Shown here: in pieces, positions 35,418 to 46,184 of the stretch
How positions within the stretch are numbered: position 1 is the first letter of the stretch
Layout of the letters: every line of letters begins with the position of its first letter
DNA from: Armillaria gallica
Taxonomy: Eukaryota > Basidiomycota > Agaricomycetes > Agaricales > Physalacriaceae
Direction of reading: 5' to 3'
Length of the DNA: 64,000 nucleotides
Assembly: GCA_037576215.1 (NCBI GenBank)
Contig: JBANDB010000006.1
Coordinates: 3,038,001 to 3,102,000 of the forward strand
Translations under genes and position numbers: made by a program
The notes under the pieces: generated by a model
The model's input: only the letters and a program-made list of their open reading frames with translations
The model's database searches: none
What the model was told of the DNA's origin: nothing

Positions 35418-37139
35418 TTAAGTGCGGAGGAATCCCTTCCTGCGGCCCGTCTGTAAGAGAAATGGTCAATTGGGTAGATCTCGCAAGCCATTCAAAGGAC
35501 ATACCGCGTTCTTTTCGGGAGTCAGCGGCCGGCCGGTCTCGATTCGCTTCTTCTTCTCCTCGAGATCGGCGCGCTGTTTCTCCAGAGCATCCTTCATCTC
35601 CTTGTGTCGGGCGTAGAGCTCCTCCTCGGATTGCTTGAGCTTGGACTCCTTCTCCTGGACCTTTTGCTGGAAGACCATCTTCATCTCGGCCTCCATCTTC
35701 GCCAGCTTCGCCTCGTGCATGACACGTTCTTCCTGTAGTCTTGCGGCAGGGCTAGAACGCACGAATTAGACAGATAAGGGAGGATCATCACGAGAAACTC
35801 ACTTGATCTCCTTGAAGACAGTAGAATCTTGAGCAACACCCATGCTGAGAAGCTTTTCTGTTCGCCAGTTCTCATACAGCACGTCGTTAGTGTACTCCCT
35901 CAGCTCCTCCATGTAGGTGCGAACAAGCATTTGTCTTAGCTTGACAAAGTCACAATGATCCTCGTTATCAACTTCGACCACTCCCCAAGGATATGCACGT
36001 CCGCGCACTTTGCGGCCATCGGGTGTGTTCACGGTCCTGTCAGAACCAACGACGGCGAAAGGAATCTTGCCGGCGATTTCCTCTGCCTCAGCAATCGTCT
36101 CCTCATCCTCGTTATCGTATGTAGGTGCCTGGAAGATGTGGATGTTATTGTGAGCAATGTCAGCGAGAATCTGTGACGGGGTGGCGTCAGAAGAGTAGAC
36201 AAAAAGACGTTGCAAATGTATCTGACCCGCTCCTTAAACTCCGCAATCTCTTCATCAGTCATGGTGTCTGCCTTGGCAATGACAGGAATCAAATTGACTT
36301 TGGTATGCAGGCGGCGCATGAATTCGACGTCAATCTGCTTCAATCTGTATGTCTGGTCACAAAAAACATTCCTGAACGGAAATAAGGTGACACCCACGAA
36401 TGGCCAGTGGGTTGGATGAAGTAGAGACAAGCGTGTACTCGGTTGTCGACAATCTTCATCCGGTTAACACGGTTCTCTTGCTCGAGGTACGAGTCAAACC
36501 GTGACTCGATGTTCTCAACGATGGGCTTCCAGCTGTGTGATGATCTGTGAGTAGATAGAGATAAGAGAAGGTAGAGGTGACGGACCTCTCATCATTGTTC
36601 ACAAAGTCGCCGAACCCAGGGGTGTCAACAACAGTCAAGTGTAGCCGCACACCGTTCTCCTCAATGTCTACACGTAAAAAGAGTTTAAAAGAAGGGAAAG
36701 CGATAAGCAGTCAACTGACCGGCCCCAATGCTCTCGATAGCGACGGTTTTCGGTCGCTCTGCTGAAGGGGGCAGAGGCTCTTTGGGGGGGTATAATGGCG
36801 TGTTGAACAAGGTGTTGATAAGAGTCGACTTTCCCAAGCCTGACTCGCCTATGGAACAGAGAATGACGCGGTGAGAAAAGCCAAAGGCATAATTGAGATA
36901 TCGAAGAAAAATGGGAGCATACCAACAACCATTGCAGTGAACTGGAACCCTTTCCTCACGCTCTTCCTGTGTACTTGATTGGGAAGATTGGCAAAACCGA
37001 CGTAGCCCATTAGCTTTTTGCGAATGACGCTCGATAGAGGCGCAGTAGACTGAGTTGGAACGAGTGATGGACTTGAGCCATTTCCGAGGCCGTTGGGAGA
37101 AATGTCGCCATTGCGAGAGGAAGAATACGAGTCGGCCAT
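35418..37139 (-). CDS. Septin (Cdc3/Spn1-like GTPase)
   Basis: Filament-forming GTP-binding protein at septa and the bud neck or hyphal septation sites. Eight exons: 36923-37139, 36720-36848, 36586-36667, 36398-36532, 36227-36344, 35803-36170, 35505-35751 and 35418-35450; 442 aa. G1 is [10 protein letters not shown]3 DTPGFGD and G4 AKAD. The polybasic region [20 protein letters not shown] precedes the GTPase core. The septin unique element includes [11 protein letters not shown], and the C terminus is a long coiled coil ([16 protein letters not shown]). The subgroup is assigned from the pre-P-loop segment and is tentative. Confidence 0.93.
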
Positions 37140-37606
37140 CTGGGAAGAATAAAGAAAGGGCGTAAGAGGAAGAAGGAGAGAGCGGCAAGGGAGGTAAAAA
37201 ATTACAGTAGAGACGACTGGCACGATGGGAGGAAAGAAGTTGTGCGCTGTTTGGCTAAGGTGGCGTCGGCAACTGAGCTCGGCGACTAATCCCAGTTTAG
37301 GCTTGGGCAGGAACAGCGCCTCGGTTACGACGTATGTAAGTGAAGCCGTTTCTACTCCCATCTAGAAAGCGCTTACCCATGTTATAGGTCTCTTCTTGCT
37401 CGTCATTGCTAACAATGTTCCCTGTCGTCTTTTTTTAATTTTGGCTCACACGCGTTCTTCGTGCGGTCATGATCTCCGGCCTTGAGGTATCCTCTCGAAT
37501 TCCAGCAAAGTACAATCTATGTCTAGTATTAAAAATTTATTTAAAGGCATTAGTACGGTACGGTTGTGTCATCATGGGGCGTCTAATCATAGACCCTTCT
37601 TTCCCC
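37140..37606. other. Intergenic region upstream of septin
   Basis: 467 bp. Contains the septin promoter and the 3' end of the orphan gene. A CT-rich stretch on the minus strand lies near 37140-37250. No gene recognised. Confidence 0.4.
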
Positions 37607-38176
37607 TTATGCAGCGCATTCCTCCACGTTGATGAACATGTCGAATATTCTGTTCTCCTCGGATAGTTGCCATGGATCGACGTCAATCTCCACGTTTGGT
37701 CCGTTCCCCGTATAACTGTGCATCGTTCCGTACAGTTCCTGGTAATCCTGGGAAAAAGATAACGTTCCATTCATCGCAGCCCGCTGCGTTGAGGGCGCGT
37801 CAATATGAATGAAGCCGCACGTAACCTGAAATGGTACCCCGACCTCCTCCATCCGTGCTGCATGTCCGCCGAAGTCAGGGCAGTCATGACGTGGAACGCC
37901 ATGGCGCATATTCCCATTCTGAACGAGGCTTGTCAATGACTGCGATTCTGTCTCCGGTGACCGAATGATTTTTCCGTCTTTCGCCCGACGCAGAGTCTCG
38001 TCCTTCAGGAATGCACCTTTTCCTAGCGTCTTTCGGCACATGGGGTTGTATTTTTCCCCGGATGCATCCGGTTTAGCTCGAGGGTGTTTTGATGGGCCCT
38101 GAAGCGAGCTTGCCGTTGCAACGCGTCGCGCGAGTAGTGTAGACATTGCCGCGGCGTATGCGTTAGCGGATTCCAT
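37607..38176 (-). CDS. Uncharacterised 189-aa protein, single exon
   Basis: One uninterrupted frame of 189 codons, unusual in this intron-rich window. There is no signal peptide or membrane segment. The first half is basic and Ala/Ser-rich; the second half has evenly mixed composition with HDCPDFGGHA, FQVTCGFIHID and a strongly acidic end (FDMFINVEECAA). A TATAAG element (plus coordinates 38263-38268) lies 87 bp upstream. No family recognised. It could be lineage-specific, and its lack of introns could reflect recent origin or retroposition. Coding status rests on length, composition and the TATA element. Confidence 0.55.
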   Translation of the reverse strand: MESANAYAAAMSTLLARRVATASSLQGPSKHPRAKPDASGEKYNPMCRKTLGKGAFLKDETLRRAKDGKIIRSPETESQSLTSLVQNGNMRHGVPRHDCPDFGGHAARMEEVGVPFQVTCGFIHIDAPSTQRAAMNGTLSFSQDYQELYGTMHSYTGNGPNVEIDVDPWQLSEENRIFDMFINVEECAA

Positions 38177-38438
38177 GATGTCAAGAATGAAGAGGGCGAG
38201 TATAGTTAGTCGTTGAACGTTGAACGTTGACTGCTGGTAGGCATTGTCACTCAGCTAACCCTCTTATAGTGTCCTTGGCTTGCTTTGAATGCCACCTGGA
38301 AACATTCCTTGTTCAAATTTTGATGCGGCATTGACAAAACAAAGAACAAAGAACGGATCGGTCACAATGAGCAAAGTCATAGTACTTGTATTCTTCAGAT
38401 CAAAGTAGGCCTTGTCTTGATCGTGAGTGCCATGTAAA

Positions 38439-39653
38439 TCATTGCAAGTTGGTTGAGAAACTAAAGACTATGGATATAGACATCAGTAATGATTTACCTA
38501 CATTTTAGCAACTTACCGTCGGGACGAGCATAATGTCCAACGACATCCAAGTCAAATTTGCCACGAATGCAGTCGTCCAAGTCCAAAGTAGCAGTCAACA
38601 CACCCTCTCCTTTGAGTAATGGTCCAGCTAACACCTCACCCAAAGGGTTAACAATGACACTTCCTCCGGCAATCATAACATTCTGAGGGTTACGTGCTGA
38701 AACGTCTGCAACCGCGTGATCAACAGGGTAATCCTTCTCTTCTGCATATTGACAAGCCGCAAGAACGAAGCAACGCCCCTCAAGAGCGATGTGAATCATG
38801 GAATTCTGCCACACAGGTCGGGCATCCACGGTGGGTGCGCAATAGATCTGGACTCCTTTTGAGTAGTAAAAATAACGCACTGAGAAGGCGCATTGAGTTG
38901 ATTGACTGGCTAAGGTTCACCACGGTGTAGGACGAACGTAAGGGCATGTAATTCTCCCTTAAAGAAGCCGTGAGGTCAGAGGTGTCAGACAGTTCAATTT
39001 GCAACATTTGCAACGTACCAACATATAGCCGCCGAGATCTTAGTTAGAACCGCAGCTTCGCTTGAAGATCCGAAATTTTTGTCAACTACAGAAAGAAAGG
39101 GTGGAACCATTTCCCTGGCCCCAAATCAGTCGCTCAGATGCAGTGGGCGCAAGCTTGCGGTGCTTGGCGATATAACCCTGTTCTGGGTCTATGAAAACAG
39201 CAGTGCAATACAGTGTTCCACCGTCTCGTTCGATTACGCCGACAACAAGAAAAACACCTGTTTCTTTGCTGATAGCTTCTATCCGAGAGATCGCAGCGGA
39301 AGGGACTTCGATGGCCGCAGAGTGGTAACGTAAAAACTCGTCTCGTCCTTGGGCTGCTCTAAGGCCTACAACAGCACCAAAGGTGGACATTTTGGGATAT
39401 CCTAGAGTTAATCAGCTAACATATACATGTATTTCGAAGAATCTGTGACACCTCCAATACTGCGAATGTAGCATTAGTATAGTCCGCGGCCACCAGTGAA
39501 ATCTTACAAGGCCTCTGGAAATACGGCAAGCTGCGAGCCATCGCGATCTTTGGCTAAACGAGTAAGTTCTTCCAGTTTCTGAAGTGTAGCGTCCAAGTTG
39601 TACGCCTGACTGCATGTTTGCACTACAGAGGCGCGTATCGTATGTTGCACCAT
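38439..39653 (-). CDS. Nitrilase (carbon-nitrogen hydrolase), frame broken by a 4-bp repeat
   Basis: Nitrilases hydrolyse nitriles to carboxylic acids (EC 3.5.5.1). Six exons: 39508-39653, 39452-39459, 39019-39401, 38938-38957, 38517-38879 and 38439-38467. The catalytic triad is visible: Glu in FPEA, Lys in KHRKLAP and Cys in ICWENYMPL. Exon 2 is an 8-nt micro-exon completing FIGGYPK, and exon 4 is 20 nt. In exon 3 the reading GSTLS should continue directly as VVDKNF, but the plus-strand gaaagaaag at 39091-39099 holds one 4-bp unit too many, so the raw frame stops just after. Without it the protein is 314 aa. Either an inactivated allele or an artefact. Confidence 0.85.
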
Positions 39654-39874
39654 TGCAGCTGAAGGTTACAAAGAAAGAATCCAGGCATTGAAACTGCAGC
39701 GATATGTGGTATTTTGCCGCCGGGATAGCGAGATAATGTCGTGACTCTCTCAGGCAATTCCCGAGTTGAAGTGCGGGTAAGTATCGGTCCGGTCCAATGT
39801 CATCTGACCTGCCCTAAACCAACCGAATGGGATAGCCATAAAAGGACGAAAAAATTTCGTTGCTTGCTTTCTCC
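39654..39874. promoter_or_regulatory. Divergent promoter nitrilase / GID8
   Basis: 221 bp between opposite start codons. No TATA box seen. Confidence 0.45.
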
Positions 39875-40922
39875 ATGGTGAGTCCGTGGGCACATTCGTG
39901 ACCAGCGTTGACTTGATCCAGCAGTCTACACCTACGTCCCCGCCGAAGGTGCGAATACGCGATGAAGAGTGGGACCGCCGTATGCACGAGGTCCAGGTAT
40001 CAAAAACGTGAGTCCCCATCCCTGTGTGTCTTCTATGATGATAAAATCAATGGGAATCTCTCTGACTTGTTTGATGAGTACAATGAATTTTTATTATCTG
40101 ATTTTTTCTATGCTTTCGTCTTTCGTTGCTGGAAAACTGACGATTTTACTTGGCAGGGACCTTAACCGTCTCATCATGGATTACCTAGTTATTGAAGGCT
40201 ACAAGTCCGCTGCCGAGGAATTTAGCCAAGAGGCCAATCTGACGCCGCCCGTTGACTTTGAGAGCATCGAGAGCCGAATGAATATTCGCGAAGCTTTGCA
40301 ACGTGGCGACGTGGAGGACGCCATCACTCGCGTTAATGATCTCAATCCGGAGGTGAGTTTTTTTCTCTGCCAAGTTCCCCTCGATGGGGATCACAGGATT
40401 AAACCTTTCATGCACCACTCTCAGACCTTCGGGTCGGTGAGGAGACTCAACCAAAACTTCAGTCTTCAATATGAGCATTTTTGTTTTCTGTATACTTGTG
40501 TTTTGACGGGTAATCATTGATGCGTTCTACAGATATTGGATACCAATCCAGCACTATACTTTCATCTACAACAACAGAAGCTGATAGAGTTTATACGGCA
40601 CGGGCGGATTGCCGACGCGCTGCAATTTGCGCAGGAGGAATTGGCTCCCCGTGGTGAGGAGAGTCCGGAGTTCCTAACTGAGTTGGAACGGACGATGGCA
40701 CTCTTGGCATTCGAGTCGACATCGACGACACCTACGCCCATTTCGGATCTTTTATCGCCAGCGCAACGTCTGAAAACAGCCGGGGAGGTGAATGCAGCAA
40801 TTTTGGAGAGCCTGAGTCAGGGGAAGGAGGTGAAGCTAGTGAGTCTCTTGAAGCTACTGAGCTGGGGTGAGACGACGCTAGAGACGAGAGCGGAATTCCC
40901 CAAGGTGGGGAACACGGAATGA
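39875..40922 (+). CDS. GID8: GID8-type LisH-CTLH-CRA protein (GID/CTLH ubiquitin ligase scaffold)
   Basis: Scaffold subunit of the GID/CTLH E3 ligase that removes gluconeogenic enzymes. Exons 39875-39877, 39922-40007, 40157-40352 and 40533-40922 give 224 aa. LisH starts at DLNRLIMDYLVIEGYKSAA; CTLH follows with ESRMNIREALQRGDVEDAI; CRA ends with VNAAILESLSQGKEVKLVSL. The segment DEEWDRRMHEVQVSK before LisH is conserved in the family (compare human TWA1), so it must be coded. No in-frame ATG reaches it without splicing, which places the start codon alone in exon 1 (ATG|gtgagt). Length is close to human TWA1 (228 aa). Confidence 0.88.
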
Positions 40923-41402
40923 CACGTACACATGCAATGAAGGGACATTGAGGATCACCAGCGTTTTTATTACCCAGTACTGTGAAGACCATGTTGCCTG
41001 TATTTCTAGAATGTATCATTTTTGCGGATACACTTATCATCAAGAACTGGCAAAAAATCAAAAAGAATACGACGAAAATTTCTTGGAAAGATCCAGCCGC
41101 AGGTAGCCGCTTGAGCGTTTCCATGAAAGTTTTCTAGAAAAGCAGGCGGCAGCGCACTTGTATTACATCAGCAGAGTGAGATCCTGAGTACCTGGACTCG
41201 ACGACCTCCTTCAAGTCGGCGCTGGAGCCTTTCCTTCCCTTCCTCCATCCTTTTTGCCGCCGTTCTCGCCGCTGGATCGCTCGCTGAGCACGCCTGTTTA
41301 CACATCGCTGGCGGCGACGACCACGCTCGACGACCTTTTGCCTCATTTCAACAGTTCATCATATTCCCACTGGCGCACTGTACATACAAGGCTCTGCCTC
41401 CA
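40923..41402. other. Intergenic region, GID8 to MAPKKK
   Basis: 480 bp. Holds the GID8 3' region and a CG-rich promoter and leader before the MAPKKK start. Minus-strand frames here look like composition shadows. No gene recognised. Confidence 0.4.
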
Positions 41403-44400
41403 ATGTCAGAGCTACCTAGGTTTCCCAAGCCGCGCCCTACTTTCCATGTCGTCAATCCCGGTTCTGATTCGGAGAGCAGTGACGACGATAGGCGCACTAA
41501 TGTCAATCCCTACCTTCGCCGCGCGCCCCTTCCCAATGTTCCCAGGTCTTCTCCACCGGCCCCTTCTCCTTTGACGACGAACATGGCGCCTCGTGCTCCT
41601 CGCTCTCAGGCTTCTCACCAGTCTCTTTCATCGCCATCCAGCACCAGTTCTCCTGCCGCCGACGAGTCGACCCCGCCCCCAAGCACCCCAGGCCTTCCAA
41701 TACCTCCTGTGGATCTTTCTACCGATTATTTACCTCAGCAGGACCCCGCTATCGCATCATATAATAATGACCGAAGCGGGCGGAACGACATCCATATCTC
41801 CACCTCCCGTAACGTCACCGGCAAGATCATTCAGCAGCTCAAGTCACCTTTTCAACACAGATCTCACCATCCTCGACCTCAGCCTGTGCCGCCTGCCCCA
41901 CCTCCAGTCAATACGGTGCGTGTCCTTGTCTTCGTTTTTTCAATACCACTGATTATTATCCACTCGTAGTCTCCAACTGTTTCTACCCCAGACTCTTATA
42001 CTTCCGCTTCTAGCCGTAGCTCTACCACTTCTACCACCACAGTTTCGGATAAAGTCTCTATTCTTGCTACAGCAGATTCTGATACCTATGTCAATGTTGA
42101 CATAAGTGGGGTGCAGAATGCAGCGGTTATTCGGGAATGTGTGTTCTCCAAGGTGTGTGATTCTTCATCCTGATATCTTCATGAAGGCTTAGCTCTGTCT
42201 AGTTACACATCGATGACGATGAACAGTCTCGCTTTTCCATTTATCGCACTGAAATAGGCGCCTTTGCTATTGGTGACGCGCTGACTGATGAAAAGTTGTT
42301 TGAACTCTGTCGAGAGTTGGGAGACTCCAAAGGGACACTGAAGCTTCTAGTCTCTCATTCATCTGCGCCTGTGCATGAGGCTGCACCGTCTTTACCGAGC
42401 TCACTCTCTCCCAGTGTCAACACTGTACCTCCTCCCGTCCTACCATCTTGTGCACCTCTGAGGCCGCGACGACGATCTCGTTCTCGCCATGGAAGTCTGT
42501 CCTCAGCTAGCGAGCAGATACCTGCAGAGCAAGCCGCTGCTTACGATGCCGACGTTGACGCCGACAATCACAGGACAACCATGCGTCCACCTCCCCACCC
42601 TCATCTCAATACCGTAACTAGCGCAGTTACCGTTCCGTCCTCGTCCGGGCGTCGCCCGAGTGCTCCTGCTCGACCTTCTTCTCCCCTTATACCTCCCCGC
42701 TCAACTACGCCCTCGCCTCCAGCTGTCAGCCAAAGTGAAGCAAAACAATTTGTCAATTGGTTCGGAAGCCTTGTGCCCGCTCCACCCCCTCCTCCGCCTC
42801 TACCATCCGTACCATCACCTCCATCATCCGCACCACCACCTTCATCACCTCGCAGTGCCACCTTTGATGACAGTAGCTTGACCCCTCCTGGCACACGAAC
42901 TCATGGACGGTCTGGATCCGATGCTGCTGCCGACAGAGAGCAAGCGCTGAGATCGTCGGAACAATTTTACGAGACGGCAGGTCGGCAGTGGCAAAGTCAA
43001 CAAGGCAGCCTTGACCATCAGCCATCTCGAGATAATCTCCAATCAAAAGAACGCCGTACAAGGGCAAGACTGGAGCCACAACGACGGGACGATGAAAACA
43101 TGGGCCGCCCGGATTCTTGGGTTGTCGTTTCCCGTGATCAGGAGATACCGACCTCAGCACCTACCCGCCAGTCGCCAAAGCAGTCCCGAGTCAAAACTCC
43201 GTTATATCCCACCCGATACAAAGCTACGCAATCAGGCCGTCCTATAGTAGTACCGGCTCCTCCGCGTCATCCTCCTCCGCCTGTACCTCATGCACCTCCC
43301 GAAATTCGTAGTCCTGGAACGAGTCGTCCAGCTGGTCAACCCCGGGCCGTACCTTCAACCTACGTTGTAACTTGGAAAGGTGAAGAGAAGGCTGACCAAA
43401 AGTCGACCGGTACCCCGACTTCGTCTAGCGACGCTTGGAGAACCAATCTCAAAACAGGTGCTAAGAGCATGGATAACCTGCGCGCTGCCGCCTTCAATGG
43501 TGGACATCCTGCTACGTTGCAGCCTGGCATGCCTCGGCGCCATAATGGACAGACCTCTATGAATAGATCAAACGGAAACTATCCTTCCATATCCGGACCT
43601 AAGCCTTATGAGTCTCGGACAACTTTCAAACCCTTGCCGGTCCAAGGTCCATCTCAGCGCTCTTCACAATATAATGGCAGGACAACTGGATATCCAGGAG
43701 GCTACATGACACCCAACCAAGACCCATTCCCGAGACCACATTCGGCTCTCAGCGATGTTATGACACTTATGTCTTCCCCGACAAACAAGTATCAGCGGCC
43801 AACACCGCCATATTCTAATACCATGGAATATTCAGATTTAGCACGTTCGCCTCCCACAGCTACCCTGCCCCTTTCTGGCCCTACACGGTTCTACAATAAC
43901 TCTCGGGATACACACACTGATACTATCACAAAGTCTCCACCACAAAGTCCCATCAGTCCACATAGCCCAAGGGCAACGCGTCAAAGAATGCTGAGCAATG
44001 AGGCTTCTTCATCGGGGACAATAGTAGGCATGCCCAGTGATACAACTTCAGAATCTCCATCGGGGACAGACCAACGTGCATGGTTTCCCCAGGTAGATCC
44101 GGATCAATCGGGAGGTACTATCGTTCCACCTCTTCGTCTAGACAAAACACCGTCTTTCCCTAATTCCAAGCCACCGTTTGAGATGTCATCCACGGGGTTA
44201 TATAACAGCTCCAGTGAAGATGACTCGGACAGTGACCACGCAGACTCCGGTACATGGAAGAAACCCTTCTTGACGCTAGATACCACGCCAAGTACTATCC
44301 CCAGCGTGACAATACAGTCCGCTCAGTCCAGTGGCTCCCAGTCGACTCCTATGTCTTCATCACAGGCAACGAAGCTAAAGACAAGAGGGAGAGGGAGCAC

Positions 44401-45917
44401 TTTTACTGACACTCGCCCACCTCCAGAGGATGTCTATGAGCGTCTGGAGGAATTCTTCCCGGAACATGATTTGGATAAGCCTGTTATCGAGGCGAACTCT
44501 GGTGGTACCTCACCTACAACTGTAGAGCCGGTTGCAGAAGTCAGTCCCGAACCGACATCTATTGCTGTACCTCCCATTCCATTATTGCCTGAGAAATCGC
44601 GTGTCAAAGGGAAGAAGTCAATTCGACATGTAGCTGAGGAGCACAAGCGGCGGATCAATCGCAACTCCAAAGCAGATTCTTCCTTCGCTTCGAGTGTATT
44701 ACGCAAAAGAAGCACAAAGCTGTGGGGTAGTAAGCTGGAAGAGGTTACCACAGCGCAAGCCCGAGCAAATATGGGTGGACCTTCTCCCGAATCACCCTCT
44801 GGCGGTCCGAGTTAGTATTCAACAACACCTATCTTACATAACTCAACTAATTCTTTTACAGCTACTTTCAAATGGGTCCGAGGAGAATTGATCGGTAAAG
44901 GGACGTACGGACGCGTTTATCTTGCTCTTAATGCCACTACTGGGGAGATGATTGCTGTTAAACAAGTCGAAATTCCGAGGACCGCGAGTGACAAGAATGA
45001 TTCCCGACAAGTTACTGTAGTTCAGGCGTTGAAGCTTGAAAGCGAAACGTTGAAAGATTTGGATCATCCAAACATAGTCCAGTACCTGGGATTCGAGGAA
45101 ACACCTTCAAATCTAAGCATGTGCGTCAGCAAAAAATTTCGCGTTCTCCGCGGCTAGCTGATTAAGCTTTAACAGCTTTTTGGAATACGTTCCTGGTGGC
45201 TCTGTTGGAAGCTGTCTTTTGAAGCATGGCAGGTTCAGCGAAGAGGTTACGAAATCTTTCACTAAGCAGATTCTCGGCGGTTTAGAGTACCTTCACTCAA
45301 AAGGGATTCTTCATCGGGTACGTCTCTCATGTTCGATGGTTGAAGAGTATTACTAACATCATTACAGGATCTAAAGGCTGACAATATTCTCGTGGAGATG
45401 TCGGGTGTTTGTAAGATTTCAGATTTCGGGATCTCAAAGCGGACGGACGATAATGGCGCGGAAACTGCTATGCAAGGGACCGTATTTTGGATGGCTCCTG
45501 AGGTCGTCAATCCGCAAGGTAAGGGATACAACTTCAAAGTTGACATCTGGAGTGTCGGCTGTGTTGTTCTGGAGATGTGGGCGGGAACAAGACCGTGGCA
45601 GGGAGATGAGATGGTGGCTGTTATGTTCAAGGTAGTATTCCATGGATCTTTTTTGGGAGTGCTTGGCTGATGTTTCTAATCAATCAGCTCTATCAGTTGA
45701 AGCAGCCACCTCCCATACCTGAAGGTGTTATCCTGTCAGACCTTGGTGATGATTTCCGCAAGAAATGCTTCGCGATGTATGCCGTTATTTGATTTTCACC
45801 GGTATAGCCTAACAATCCCCACCTAGAAATCCCGAGGAACGTCCACCCGCACAGGAACTTCGGAAACACAAATATTTAACGCTCGATCCTGACTGGCAGT
45901 TTACTGGATTTAACTAG
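41403..45917 (+). CDS. BCK1: MAP kinase kinase kinase, Bck1 type (cell-wall integrity)
   Basis: Activates the Mkk-Slt2 MAPK module downstream of protein kinase C. Eight exons: 41403-41915, 41970-42152, 42203-44810, 44862-45120, 45176-45317, 45368-45631, 45688-45776 and 45827-45917; 1382 aa, no frame break. An N-terminal Pro/Ser-rich region leads to a small Ras-association-like fold (VNVDISGVQNAAVIRECVFS to GTLKLLVSH). About 700 disordered residues with many Ser-Pro sites follow. The C-terminal kinase has GELIGKGTYGRVYL, VAL-type Lys in AVKQVE, HRDLKADN, DFGISK and APEVV. The glycine loop and AVKQVE resemble yeast Bck1 more than Ste11, which supports the subgroup. Confidence 0.9.
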
Positions 45918-46184
45918 GATATCAATTACTGGTCACCTTCGCCTCTGAACATTGTCTTTCTCTCTCATCTCTACATTCTCTCTCCACTGCGCATCTATCG
46001 CTCATCAATCGCACATTCATCTGTCCATCCTTCTTGCTACTCCTACACGTCTCTTCGTTGTCGTTCATGTCATTTGTTTAGTATAGTCCCATCGGTAACC
46101 ATTTGTAGCCATCTATTAATGTCCTAGTAATTACGCTGTGACGTCATTCTATTACTTTACACCACACAGTGACCACCGACCGCC

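Noticed and set aside
39081..39102. A 22-nt intron in the nitrilase to explain the frame shift
   Set aside because: It is shorter than any other intron in the window (all above about 40 nt) and would delete conserved residues; a 4-bp repeat excess explains it better.
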